A stretch of 64,000 bases of DNA from Polyangia bacterium. GTDB lineage: Bacteria > Myxococcota_A > Polyangia > Nannocystales > Nannocystaceae. The DNA lies in assembly GCA_030430565.1 (NCBI GenBank), contig JAUIKS010000022.1, positions 124,001 through 188,000 on the forward strand. The letters are read 5' to 3'. The notes beneath the pieces were generated by a model. The model made no database searches. It saw only the letters and a list, made by a program, of their open reading frames with translations, and was not told the DNA's origin. The translations under genes and the position numbers were made by a program. The number at the start of each line of letters is the position of its first letter. Position 1 is the first letter of the stretch. This document shows, one piece after another, positions 24,912 to 33,661 of the stretch.

Positions 24912-27218
24912 TCAGCTGTTGTCTTCGTCGGCCGAGGCCTCGGGGTCCTCGGCCGGCGTGGTCGGGGGGTCCTCGGCGGCCTGGGCCGCGACGCCCGGGT
25001 CCTCGGCGGCGGGCGGCTCCGAGTCCTCGGCGTCCTCGTCGGCGGCGGGCTCCTCGGGGCCGTCGCGCGCGTCGTCGGAATCTGCCTCATCGGTCAGCTC
25101 GTCGCGAGCCTCGTCACCTGTCTCGTCGGTCAACTCGTCCGCGGCGTCACCTGCCTCATCGGTCGGCTCGTCCGCGGCCTCGTCACCTGCCTCGTCGGTC
25201 AGCTCGCCCGCGGCCTCGTCGGTCGGCTTGACCGCGGCCTCCTCATCGGGCGCCGTCGGCTCGGGCTCGGGCGGCTTCGCCGGGGGCGCCGCGTCGGTGC
25301 CGTCGGTGCGCTCGCGGAAGTCGACGTAGCCGCGCAAGAGCGCGCGGTAGACCAGCTCGCCGATGACTTGGTGCCCCTTTGAGGTCGCGTGCGAGAGGTC
25401 GCCGCCGATCAGCCGAGGCGAGCGCTTGTACCAGCGCCCGGCGGAGCCCTCGCCGCCCATCGCCTGGAAGGTGTCAAAGAACGCGCAGCCCTCGGCCTCG
25501 GCGACCTGCCGCTGCGCCTCGACCATCCTCGGCACCACGTCGCGGGACACGATCCGGGCGCCCTTGCGCTCGCCGTGGTCGAGGGGCGCCATCACCAAGC
25601 AGTCCATCGCTGGGCGCGCGCGCCGGACCTTCTGCACGACCGCGCGGTACTCGTCGATGTAGGTCTGCATCGAGATCTTGCGGATCATGTCGTTGCCGCC
25701 GAAGGTGAAGACCGCGAGGTCAGCCTGGCGGCGGCTCAGCTGCCCGCGCAGGTGGTCCTCGTCGAGCTCGCCGAGGCGCTTGGTGAACGCGCCGACCAGC
25801 GCCAAGCTGTCCCAAACGACGCCAGGGACCTCACGCTCCATGGTCACGCCGTAGACGCGCACCTTCCCGCCGCCGGCGGCGCGGACCTCGAGCTCGTGGT
25901 AGCCGTCCTCGACTTCGAAGGTCTCCCAGCGGTCTTCGAAGCTGGAGTTCGCGGTCTTGATGTACTGCTTCTCGCCCTTGTCGACGCGCACGCGGAGCTG
26001 GCCGCCGGCGGGCTGGGCCGCGTACCAGAGCTCGAATTTGGAGACGAGCCCGGAGCTGTGCTTCTGGCTGGGCGCGAACGAGCTCTGGGCGCCGCCGATC
26101 GAGCGCGAGGTCACGCCCCCGAGCCCGTAGCGGCCGTCCTCGCGACACTTGAAGATGATGAAGCAGTTGCCCCACTTCTTGTTCTCGCGGAACTCGACCT
26201 CGCGGTGCCGGTACGAGGTGTTGGGCTGCGCGATCGCGTGGAAGCCGTGGCCGCTGTCGCCGAAGCGCGTCTGCATGCGCCGGCGGATCGCGCCCGGGAT
26301 GCCGTCGATGCCGATCGCCGAGTCGCCCCAGTGGACGACCCGCGTGATCGCGCCCTCCAGCGACGCGTCGCTGCGGGCGAGCGCGCCGTAGAAGCGATCG
26401 AGCTCGTCGCCGCGAAACAGCTCGAGGGCCTGGACGGCGGGCTTCTCGTCGCCGGGCTGCGGCTCGTACTCGGGGACCTTCGCGTCGACCTCTTGGACGA
26501 CGCGCACGGGCTGTTTGACCTTGGGCTTGGGCGGGGGCGGATCGTCGGCGGCGAGGACTTCTTGGGTGAAGTCCTCGAGCTCGTCGTTGCGCTCCTGTTC
26601 CTCCGCGGCGAGCTCCTGATCGAAAGGGCGACCGATCAGGTTCCAGAACGGGACCGGGTCGTCGGGCTTGAGCGGACGCGCGAACTCCAGGGCCGGGACG
26701 GCGTAGACGGCGATCAGCGAGAGCGCGGCGACGATCATCGCGGGCCCGACGCTGCCGGTGGTCTGCCAGCGGACCTTGTCCTCGTCGTCGTCGTCGTCTT
26801 CTTCCTCTTCCTCGTCGTCGTCTTCGTATTCGTCGTCGTCTTCGTCGTCGTCGTCTTCGTCTTCTTCTTCGTCCTCGTCCTCGTCGCCTCGCGCTGTCGG
26901 TCCCTCCGCCGGCACCGCCTCGTCGGTGGACTTGGCCACCACTGCGGGGGGGTCCGCGGGCGGCTCGTCGACCTCGAGCTCATCGACCGACTCGACCTCG
27001 ACCGACTCGACCTCGACCTCGACCGACTCGACCTCGACGGGCTCGTCGACCTCGACGGGCTCGACGGGCTCGACGGGCTCGACGGCCTCGACCGTGTCGA
27101 GCTCGTCGACCTCGATCTCGAGATCCTCGGCGCCGTCCTTCGCCAGATCGAGCTTGGCCATCAGCTCGTGCACGTTCAGCAGCCCCTGGGGGCCCTTTTG
27201 GTGCTGGGACTTCGACAT
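24912..27218 (-). CDS. Membrane-anchored SGNH acyltransferase with acidic cytoplasmic N-terminus
   Basis: 768 residues. Residues 1-150 are highly acidic: VEP/VEV repeats, then 111-147 almost pure Asp/Glu. A single transmembrane helix (about 156-178) follows, so the acidic part should be cytoplasmic and the rest outside the inner membrane. The SGNH domain has VVHWGDSAIG (Ser300), TFGGND (Asn509) and GDLSH (Asp607, His610), with the same beta-sandwich insertion as the lipoprotein paralogue. The C-terminal 130 residues are another Asp/Glu/Thr/Ala-rich tail of about 12-residue repeats. In a Dlt-type pathway it would receive the acyl group from the MBOAT. It lies 23 bases after the MBOAT gene. Alternatively it may be an esterase that trims the product. 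Confidence 0.82.
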   Translation of the reverse strand: MSKSQHQKGPQGLLNVHELMAKLDLAKDGAEDLEIEVDELDTVEAVEPVEPVEPVEVDEPVEVESVEVEVESVEVESVDELEVDEPPADPPAVVAKSTDEAVPAEGPTARGDEDEDEEEDEDDDDEDDDEYEDDDEEEEEDDDDDEDKVRWQTTGSVGPAMIVAALSLIAVYAVPALEFARPLKPDDPVPFWNLIGRPFDQELAAEEQERNDELEDFTQEVLAADDPPPPKPKVKQPVRVVQEVDAKVPEYEPQPGDEKPAVQALELFRGDELDRFYGALARSDASLEGAITRVVHWGDSAIGIDGIPGAIRRRMQTRFGDSGHGFHAIAQPNTSYRHREVEFRENKKWGNCFIIFKCREDGRYGLGGVTSRSIGGAQSSFAPSQKHSSGLVSKFELWYAAQPAGGQLRVRVDKGEKQYIKTANSSFEDRWETFEVEDGYHELEVRAAGGGKVRVYGVTMEREVPGVVWDSLALVGAFTKRLGELDEDHLRGQLSRRQADLAVFTFGGNDMIRKISMQTYIDEYRAVVQKVRRARPAMDCLVMAPLDHGERKGARIVSRDVVPRMVEAQRQVAEAEGCAFFDTFQAMGGEGSAGRWYKRSPRLIGGDLSHATSKGHQVIGELVYRALLRGYVDFRERTDGTDAAPPAKPPEPEPTAPDEEAAVKPTDEAAGELTDEAGDEAADEPTDEAGDAADELTDETGDEARDELTDEADSDDARDGPEEPAADEDAEDSEPPAAEDPGVAAQAAEDPPTTPAEDPEASADEDNS
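26770..26890. repeat. Trinucleotide-rich tract coding for poly-Asp/Glu
   Basis: An irregular run of gtc, ttc and ctc triplets (on this strand) encodes residues 111-147 of the membrane SGNH protein. Mixed GAC/GAT and GAG/GAA codons argue for selection on protein charge rather than simple slippage. Confidence 0.7.
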
Positions 27219-27231
27219 GAGGGGGTGAACT

Positions 27232-27252
27232 CAGAACTGGATCAGAACTGGA
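27232..27252. repeat. Short tandem duplication at the MBOAT stop codon
   Basis: TCAGAACTGGA occurs at 27232-27242 and, except for its last base, again beginning at 27242, so the coding end of the MBOAT (…TTC CAG TTC TGA) is repeated directly after it. The tandem copy does not alter the reading frame of either gene. Confidence 0.6.
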
Positions 27253-28897
27253 AGTAGATAAAGGCCCGCGGCGCGCCCTCGAGCACCTTCATCAGCCAGT
27301 AGGCCATGGCCATGAACAGCAGGCCGAGCGCGACGCCGGGCAGCCTGCGGAACAGCGCGAGCGCGTGCTTGTTGACCCACTCCTTGGGCGTGAAGTGGTA
27401 GATGAGGCCGAAGATCAGCGCGACCGCGACCCAGGGCTCGAGCAGGCCGGGGCGGATCCAGCGGCCGTCAAAATTGACGAGGCCGGCCGCGAATTTGCGC
27501 GCGGTCTCGAGGTCGGTGGCGCGGAAGAAGATCCGCGAGAACACGACCAGGTGGAAGGTCAGGAAGATGTGCGCGGCCGCGAGCCACCGGCTGTTCTTCG
27601 GGCCCGCGAGCGGCAGCAGCATGATCACCAAGGCGATGGCCGCGACCGCGGCACCGAAGCCGACGGCCTGGGGCCCGGGCAGCTGCAGGACGTAGCGCGC
27701 GAGGCCGGTGAAGATCACGACGGTGACCGAGAGGCCGATGATGCGCTTGAGCACCCGGGCGACCGCCGAGCCCGAGGGCTTGCGCAGACGGTTCCAGCGG
27801 TTGAAGACGACGGCGCCGGCGTGGAGGTTGGCGTAGATGACGAAGTTCCAGCTCGCGCCGTGCCACATGCCGACGAGGAACATCGTCAGCCACAGCGCCC
27901 AGTAGCCGCCGCGGGCGCCGAAGCGCGCGAGCAGCTGGAAGAACAGGTAGTCGCGCAGCCACGACGACAGCGTCATGTGCCAGCGCCGCCAGTACTCGGC
28001 GATGTCGCGCGACTGGTAGGGGCGGTCGAAGTTCTCGGGCAGGCGGAAGCCGAGCATGAGCCCGAGGCCGATCGCTATGTCCGAGTAGCCCGAGAAGTCG
28101 GCGTAGATCTGCAGCGTGTACGAGTACAGCGCGATCAGCAGCTCGGGCGAGGTGAAGGCGTCGGGGTTGTCGAAGATCCGGTCGGTGAGGTGAACGGCGA
28201 TGAAGTCGCCGAGCACGACTTTCTTGACCAGGCCCTTGCAGACCCGGAACGCGCCGGTCTCGATGTTCTCGCGCGAGAACCGGGGCCCCTCGCGCAGCTG
28301 CGGCAAAAACTGCTTGGCGCGGACGATCGGCCCGGCGACCAGCTGGGGGAAGAACGCGACGAACAGCGCGAAGCGGCGCAGCGAGGTCTCGGGCTCCATG
28401 CGCCCGCGCCAGATGTCGATGGTGTAGCTGAGGCTCTGGAAGGTGTAGAAGCTGATCCCGAGCGGCAGCACCACGTCGAAGTGGTAGGCCTCGAAGGGGA
28501 TCCCGAGCGCGCCCGCCATGTCGGCGAAGGCCGACAGGAAGAAGTTCGCGTACTTGAAGTAGCCGAGCAGGCCGAGGTTGCCGACGAGGCTCAGCGCGAG
28601 CCAGAGGTTGCGCTTGCGCCGGGCGGCGGCGACGCGATCGTCGTCCTCCGACTGGTAGTCCTCCTCGAGCTTGTGGATCTCGCGGCCGCACACGAAGTCG
28701 AGCACGGTCGAGACCACCAGCAGCGCCGCGAAGTAGGCCGGCGCCGGCGGCGGGGTCGTCTTCGGCCCCGCCATGTAGAAGAAGTAGCTGGCGACGGTCA
28801 AAAACAGGACCCGCGCCACGGGCCTGTCCGCGATCGCCCAAAACCCGACGATCACCGGGATGGCAAACAGGAAGAAGTCGAACGTCGGGAACAGCAT
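27242..28897 (-). CDS. MBOAT O-acyltransferase with C-terminal acyl-shuttle motif (DltB-like)
   Basis: 551 residues, about 11 membrane helices. Family hallmarks are EYWRRWHMTLSSWLRDYLFF (His307) and FLVGMWHGASWNF (catalytic His346). MBOAT proteins in envelope acylation (DltB, AlgI, PatA) move an acyl group from a cytoplasmic donor across the membrane. The very last six residues are FIYFQF (546-551), matching the FxYxxF hexapeptide whose tyrosine (here Tyr548) carries the acyl group in Dlt-type systems; in Dlt it is on the separate DltX peptide, elsewhere it is fused to the MBOAT, as here. It is the first gene of the operon, 78 bases or so after a good promoter. Confidence 0.92.
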   Translation of the reverse strand: MLFPTFDFFLFAIPVIVGFWAIADRPVARVLFLTVASYFFYMAGPKTTPPPAPAYFAALLVVSTVLDFVCGREIHKLEEDYQSEDDDRVAAARRKRNLWLALSLVGNLGLLGYFKYANFFLSAFADMAGALGIPFEAYHFDVVLPLGISFYTFQSLSYTIDIWRGRMEPETSLRRFALFVAFFPQLVAGPIVRAKQFLPQLREGPRFSRENIETGAFRVCKGLVKKVVLGDFIAVHLTDRIFDNPDAFTSPELLIALYSYTLQIYADFSGYSDIAIGLGLMLGFRLPENFDRPYQSRDIAEYWRRWHMTLSSWLRDYLFFQLLARFGARGGYWALWLTMFLVGMWHGASWNFVIYANLHAGAVVFNRWNRLRKPSGSAVARVLKRIIGLSVTVVIFTGLARYVLQLPGPQAVGFGAAVAAIALVIMLLPLAGPKNSRWLAAAHIFLTFHLVVFSRIFFRATDLETARKFAAGLVNFDGRWIRPGLLEPWVAVALIFGLIYHFTPKEWVNKHALALFRRLPGVALGLLFMAMAYWLMKVLEGAPRAFIYFQF

Positions 28898-28981
28898 GCG
28901 CTGGGTCGCGGAGACGTAGGCACGGAGTCGGCGAGGGGCGGCGCGACCACGGCGCCCGCGTCAAGAACGCGGAATACGTAC

Positions 28982-29010
28982 CGTATATGCCCCACGATCT
29001 AAAATTCCAA
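28982..29010 (-). promoter_or_regulatory. Vegetative-type promoter of the acylation operon
   Basis: On the minus strand TTGGAA (29010-29005) and TATACG (28987-28982) are 17 bases apart. Transcription would start near 28975, about 78 bases before the MBOAT start, and could run through all six genes to 20566. No terminator-like hairpin is evident between them. Confidence 0.6.
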
Positions 29011-29093
29011 GCACGCGTCAGCCCCGCGTTTGGCTCCTGGGCCCGTGAGAACGCCGCCGCGTCCTCATCCGCCGTCTCGCCGCGAGCGCCCGC

Positions 29094-32000
29094 CTACATC
29101 GCCGGCTCGCCCGTGTGAGTGACCGCGCTCTGCGGCGCGAAGCCGGTGACGAAGGTGCGGGCGAACCGGGCCGGGTCGCGGACCCCCTGCGAGCGCATCC
29201 ACGCGTCGGCCTGCTCGACCAGCGTGCGCCCGGTGCTGTCGTCGAGCAGCAGGCCGAGCTGGCGCCGCGCGGCGTTGGCCAGGCCGAGCATCTCGACCAG
29301 CTCATAGCCGCCGATCGCCGAGCGCAGACCGGCGAGCGCTTCGGAGCGCTCTCCTCGCGCTTCGGCCAGGCCCGCCCGCAGCGCGGCGACGTGGGGCTCG
29401 GCCCAGGCCACGCGCAGGGACTCTAGGCTCGCGATGTCGCGCTCGATCGCGCGCAGGTCTCGCTCGCGTTTGCGCAGCTCCGCGCGGTCGCTGGTCTGCG
29501 GGGGGGGCGCTCGGGCGATGCGCGCGAGGCGGGCGCGCGCGCGGCTCTCGAGCGCGTCGATCTTGATGACCTCGACGCGCAGCACCAGCGAGCGGCTGAT
29601 GTGGCCCCAGTTGTCCTCGAGTCGCGCGAGCGCGGCCGCCGGGTCGCCCTCGTAGAGATCGATCTGGACCCTGGCGTGCAGCGCGTTCCAGTGCTGTACG
29701 TGCCAGCCGCTCGAGGACCAGTGGGACATCACGTCCTCGAGGTCGGCGCGCGCGCCGGCCGGGTCGCCCTGGACGAGCCAGAGCAGGTTGAGCCGGCCGC
29801 GGAAGTCGGTCGAGGCGTAGAGGTTGCCGCGATCGCTGGCGTCGCGGAGGAACTCGGGGAGGCAGCGCGCCAGCTCGCTGTACTCGCCGAGCCGCAAGAG
29901 CGCGCTCATCCAGAATCGGCGCGTGGTCGCGGTCTGCCAGGGGACCCCGGTGCACATCCGGCCGAGCATGACGTCGGCCTCGTGGCAGCGGGCGGCGGCG
30001 CGTCGCCACTCGCCGACCATGTAGGCGCAGGCGCCGACGGTCATCGTGGCCAGGGCCACCGCCTGCGGGTTGTTGACGCGGTTGGCGAGCGCGAGCGCGT
30101 CACGGGCGAGCTCGGCCGCCTGCGAGCGCTGGCTCGCGCCGGCGCTGGCGACGAACGCGGCCTCCATGCTCTCCGCCAGCGAGATCCGGAGCGGGTCGCC
30201 GGCGTCGAGCGCCAGCAGCAGGCCGCGGGTCTGGAAGTCGGCCGCGCGCACGCTGTCGATCATGCCGAGGCCGGTCGAGACCGCCCAACAGACGTCGATC
30301 TTGAACAGCACGTCGGCCGGGATCTGGTCGAGGCTGCGCTCGCTGAAGGAAGTCCCGCGCAGGCGCAGGCGCAGGCGGTGGGCCATCAGCGAGAGCAGCG
30401 CGCGGCGGGGCGAGTGCGCGAGCTTGAGCCCGATCTCGGCGAGGACCTCGTCCAGGACCGCGCGGCCCTCGTCCACGTGACCGCTGATCAGCAGCTGCTG
30501 CGCGGCCATCCGCCGCAGCTCGAGGGCCTCGGTCGGGAGCACGAGCACGGCGGTGCGCAGGTAGGCGAGGGCGGCCTCGCGGCAGCGCCCGGCGTTGGCG
30601 AGCGCGTCGCCGAGCCCGCGCTCGAGGGTGCGGTGGTCGAGGATCTCAGAGTCTTTGATCGGCGCGAGGTCGAGGGCCGCGCGGTAGAAGTTGGCGGCCT
30701 GATCAAAGGCGAGCGCGTCCGTGGCGCGGCGGGCGGCCTGGGCCGCGTAGCTGGCCGCGAGCACCGTGTCCCCGGCCTCGCGGTGGTGGACGTAGAGGCG
30801 CTCGTAGTCGCGGGAGCGGCTCTTGACCAGCGCGCGCGCGAGTCGGCGGTGGATCTTGCGCAGCGCCGAGGCCCCGCGGGAGGTCGCGATGTCGGCGACG
30901 AGCGCCTCGCGGATCCGGTCGTGATACAGCTCCAGATCCTCGCTGCCCGCGCTCAGCCGGAGCAGGTTGGCGGCGCGCAGGCGCTTGACCAGGCCGCGCG
31001 CCCGCTTGCGCGGGATCTTGGCCGCGTGGGTGGCGATGTCGTGCTGCACCGGGCGGGCCGCGACCGCGAGCGTGTCCATCAGCTCGCGCGCGCCCTCGGG
31101 CTGCCGCGCGATCTGGGACTCGAGCATCTCGACCAGGCTGAGTCCCGGGCCCGAGACGACATCGCCGCTGAGCACGTGCCGCGCCAGCTGCTCGACCAAA
31201 AACGGGCTCCCCGCGGCCTCCTGCACGATCGCGTCGAGATGCCGCGCGCGCGCCTGCGCCAGCGTCGTGCCCCCCAGCAGCTCGATCGCCAGCTCGCGGG
31301 TCTGGGTCAGGGTCAGCGGCGCGAGCTCGATGGACTCGTGCTCGCGCTGGGTCATGCGCTTGAGCACGTCGCGGACCAGGGGCGAGTCCTCGCTCTCGGC
31401 GCGTCGCAGGCTGGCGAGCAGCAAGACGCCCGGCGGCGAGGGCTGGCGCAGGAGCTCATCGAGCAGGAGCGCGCTGTCGGCGTCCGCCCACTGCAGATCG
31501 TCGATCCACAGGATCACGCGATGGCGCGCGGCGAGGCGCCCCAAAAGCTCGCGGAGCGCGGAGAAGGCCCGGCGCCGCAGCTCGACTTGGTCCGTCGGCG
31601 GGCCGCCCCGCGCGCCCGCGGTCTGGGCGATGGGGATGTGGGCGCCGAGGGCGTCGAAGGCCGTGCGCATGACCGGGAACAGGCGGCTCAAGGCCCACAG
31701 CTCGCGCGGCAGGTACACGCGCGCGTCGCCGCCGGCGCGCGCGAGCAAGAAGCGGCTCAAGCCGTCGATGATGCCGTCGAGCGCCTTGTACGGGACCGAC
31801 TCGCGCACGTGGCAGCGACCGCGGAAGATCAGCGGCGCCGCGTCGGGATCGCCGGGGTGCTCGCGCAGCGCCGCGCGCTCGACCTCCCGCAAGAACGCGC
31901 GGACGAGCGCGCTCTTGCCGACCCCGGAGACCCCGTGCACGTACACCGAGACGGGCGAGGTCGGCTCGACCCGGGCGAACGCCGCCGCCAGCTGGGCCAG

Positions 32001-33050
32001 CTCCGTCTCGCGCCCGATCAGACGGGTCGGCGCCGGGCTGTGGGCCGCGAGCTCGTGGGTGTCGGCGCGCGCGCCGAGGCGCTCGAGGATCGCCGGGCCC
32101 TCCGGGCGGCTCGCCGGATCGCGGGCCAGCAGCGCCATGCACAGATCGCACAGATCATCGGGGAGGCCGGTCACCACGGACTGCGGCGGCGTGGGGTCGA
32201 TCTTGCGCTTGTCCATCAGCACGTGCAGGACCGTGCCGGTGTGGGGTCGTTGACCCGTCAGCGCCTCGTACAGCATGACGCCGACCGCGTACCAATCGCT
32301 GGCCGGCGTCGCGCTGTTGTACTCGGCTTGCTCGGGCGCCATATAGGCGGCGGTCCCGTGCAGGCCGTCGCCCTCGAGCGCGCGGTTCTGGCTGAGGTCC
32401 GCGGCCAGCCCGAAGTCGAGGATCACGACGCGGCCGGTGTCCTCGACCATCACGTTGGAGGGCTTCAGATCGCGGTGGACCTTGCCCGCCGCGTGCAGGT
32501 ACGCGACGCCCTCCGCCAGCCCGCGCAGCGCGACCCGCAGGCGCCCGATCTGCGGCGTCTCCCTGGCGCGCGTCGCCCCCTCGCGGGGCGCTCGCGCCGG
32601 GTCCGCCTCGCCCTCCGCGTCCACGATGACGCCGTCGACCTCGCTCTCCTCGATCGTCGTGACCCCCGCGAGCGTCGCGGCGGCCTCGATCGCGGCCTGC
32701 TTGGGGCGGACGTACTCCAAGAAATTGACGCCCCGGATCCGCTCCATCGTGAAGTAGCAGCGGTCCTCCTCGGCGAACAGCTCGTGGAGGTTGACGAGGT
32801 TGGGGTGGTGGATGTCGGCGAGGGTGCGGAACTCCTGCTTGAAGCGGTACAGGTCCGCGGCCTCCGAGTTGATCAACGTCTTGAGCGCGACCACCTCGTC
32901 GCGCTCTCGGTCGACCGCCTCGTAGACGATCCCCATGCTCCCGGCGCCGAGCTTCTTGCGGACGAGGAACCGTCCGTCGGCGTGGGGGTTGGTGGTCAGC
33001 CTCGACACTGATGCCCGTGGGAGGCCCAGCAGCCTCCTGCTCTTGAGCAT
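29094..33050 (-). CDS. Ser/Thr kinase fused to AAA/STAND ATPase and TPR-like region
   Basis: 1318 residues. Residues about 25-330 are a Hanks-type kinase: GAGSMG, VALK (Lys57), HRDLKPSN (Asp194), DFG (Asp212) and APE (238-240), with an acidic insert at about 117-168. Residues about 343-650 are an ATPase of the AAA_16/STAND kind: IGRETELAQL, Walker A GVSGVGKS (373-380) and Walker B VILWIDDLQWAD. The C-terminal 650 residues are helical, TPR-like, with no receiver, GAF or histidine-kinase domain visible. This layout is common in myxobacterial one-protein signalling. The gene ends about 200 bases before the MBOAT start on the same strand, so it may influence that operon, but this is only position-based. 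Confidence 0.9.
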   Translation of the reverse strand: MLKSRRLLGLPRASVSRLTTNPHADGRFLVRKKLGAGSMGIVYEAVDRERDEVVALKTLINSEAADLYRFKQEFRTLADIHHPNLVNLHELFAEEDRCYFTMERIRGVNFLEYVRPKQAAIEAAATLAGVTTIEESEVDGVIVDAEGEADPARAPREGATRARETPQIGRLRVALRGLAEGVAYLHAAGKVHRDLKPSNVMVEDTGRVVILDFGLAADLSQNRALEGDGLHGTAAYMAPEQAEYNSATPASDWYAVGVMLYEALTGQRPHTGTVLHVLMDKRKIDPTPPQSVVTGLPDDLCDLCMALLARDPASRPEGPAILERLGARADTHELAAHSPAPTRLIGRETELAQLAAAFARVEPTSPVSVYVHGVSGVGKSALVRAFLREVERAALREHPGDPDAAPLIFRGRCHVRESVPYKALDGIIDGLSRFLLARAGGDARVYLPRELWALSRLFPVMRTAFDALGAHIPIAQTAGARGGPPTDQVELRRRAFSALRELLGRLAARHRVILWIDDLQWADADSALLLDELLRQPSPPGVLLLASLRRAESEDSPLVRDVLKRMTQREHESIELAPLTLTQTRELAIELLGGTTLAQARARHLDAIVQEAAGSPFLVEQLARHVLSGDVVSGPGLSLVEMLESQIARQPEGARELMDTLAVAARPVQHDIATHAAKIPRKRARGLVKRLRAANLLRLSAGSEDLELYHDRIREALVADIATSRGASALRKIHRRLARALVKSRSRDYERLYVHHREAGDTVLAASYAAQAARRATDALAFDQAANFYRAALDLAPIKDSEILDHRTLERGLGDALANAGRCREAALAYLRTAVLVLPTEALELRRMAAQQLLISGHVDEGRAVLDEVLAEIGLKLAHSPRRALLSLMAHRLRLRLRGTSFSERSLDQIPADVLFKIDVCWAVSTGLGMIDSVRAADFQTRGLLLALDAGDPLRISLAESMEAAFVASAGASQRSQAAELARDALALANRVNNPQAVALATMTVGACAYMVGEWRRAAARCHEADVMLGRMCTGVPWQTATTRRFWMSALLRLGEYSELARCLPEFLRDASDRGNLYASTDFRGRLNLLWLVQGDPAGARADLEDVMSHWSSSGWHVQHWNALHARVQIDLYEGDPAAALARLEDNWGHISRSLVLRVEVIKIDALESRARARLARIARAPPPQTSDRAELRKRERDLRAIERDIASLESLRVAWAEPHVAALRAGLAEARGERSEALAGLRSAIGGYELVEMLGLANAARRQLGLLLDDSTGRTLVEQADAWMRSQGVRDPARFARTFVTGFAPQSAVTHTGEPAM

Positions 33051-33178
33051 AAACCGGCCGTGCGCACCGCGCCCGCGGGTGACCCGGCGCCCGCTTCAAC
33101 CCTCACTAGACGCGGACGTCGGCGTGGGGGATCCGCCGCGCGAAGCGTGCGCAGGGCGGAAACGCTCGAGCGTTCCGG

Positions 33179-33535
33179 CTAGTCCCACTCACAGACCGTG
33201 TTGCCGTGTTTACACTCCTGCCCGGCTGCGCAGTCGCGGTCGCTGTCGCAGATATAGAAGCAAGTGTCGTGCTCGCACAGCATGTTGACCGGGCAGTCGA
33301 CGTCGCTGTCGCAGGGCAGCGAGCACATCCCGCCGTCGCAGTGGTCGCTGTCGCAGCAGTAGCCGTCGACGCAGTCCGCGTGGCGATCGCAGAACGCCCC
33401 GATACCGCCGCCGCCGCACAGCGGATCGAGCCGGCACGGCCCGCTCCCGGGGGCCGGCGCGCAGGCGCCGGCGAGCAGGCCGACGAGCAGCGGGATGGAG
33501 AACAGCGAGGCGAGCGTAGCGAGTCGGCGATGCAT
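33179..33535 (-). CDS. Small Cys-rich lipoprotein
   Basis: 118 residues. The signal has IPLLVGLLAGAC as lipobox, so Cys25 would be lipidated. The mature protein has some 16 further Cys in spaced pairs (FCDRHADCVDGYCCDSDHC, then MCSLPCDSDVDCPVNMLC), a pattern like small disulfide knots or EGF-like folds. A typical exported myxobacterial Cys-rich protein; partner and role unknown. Stands alone between the kinase gene and the HAD phosphatase gene. Confidence 0.8.
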   Translation of the reverse strand: MHRRLATLASLFSIPLLVGLLAGACAPAPGSGPCRLDPLCGGGGIGAFCDRHADCVDGYCCDSDHCDGGMCSLPCDSDVDCPVNMLCEHDTCFYICDSDRDCAAGQECKHGNTVCEWD

Positions 33536-33661
33536 CTCACCTATTCGACAACGTCGGCGGGGGTGATTACAACCGAGAACCAGGCGCGATCTTGTGTTGA
33601 CGACGAACTGCGCGCGCGCGTCGTTCTCCCGGAGAGCACCGGCGCGTGAACCCGCGCCTCG

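Noticed and set aside
26770..26890. Trinucleotide tract as a CRISPR or microsatellite phase-variable locus
   Set aside because: The units are irregular and encode mixed Asp/Glu codons in frame; no spacers or unique repeats.
25389..27257. Long plus-strand ORF opposite the membrane SGNH gene
   Set aside because: Shadow of the acidic repeats; no protein-like pattern and no start signal.
20566..28897. Operon as an alginate-type O-acetylation system
   Set aside because: Alginate-type systems use acetyl donors and no stand-alone adenylating enzyme or carrier protein; here both are present, so a Dlt-like route fits better.
29601..33011. A 1136-residue plus-strand ORF opposite the kinase/ATPase gene
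   Set aside because: Its composition is Arg/Val/Asp-rich without domains, and the minus strand has intact kinase and ATPase motifs. It is a GC-bias shadow.
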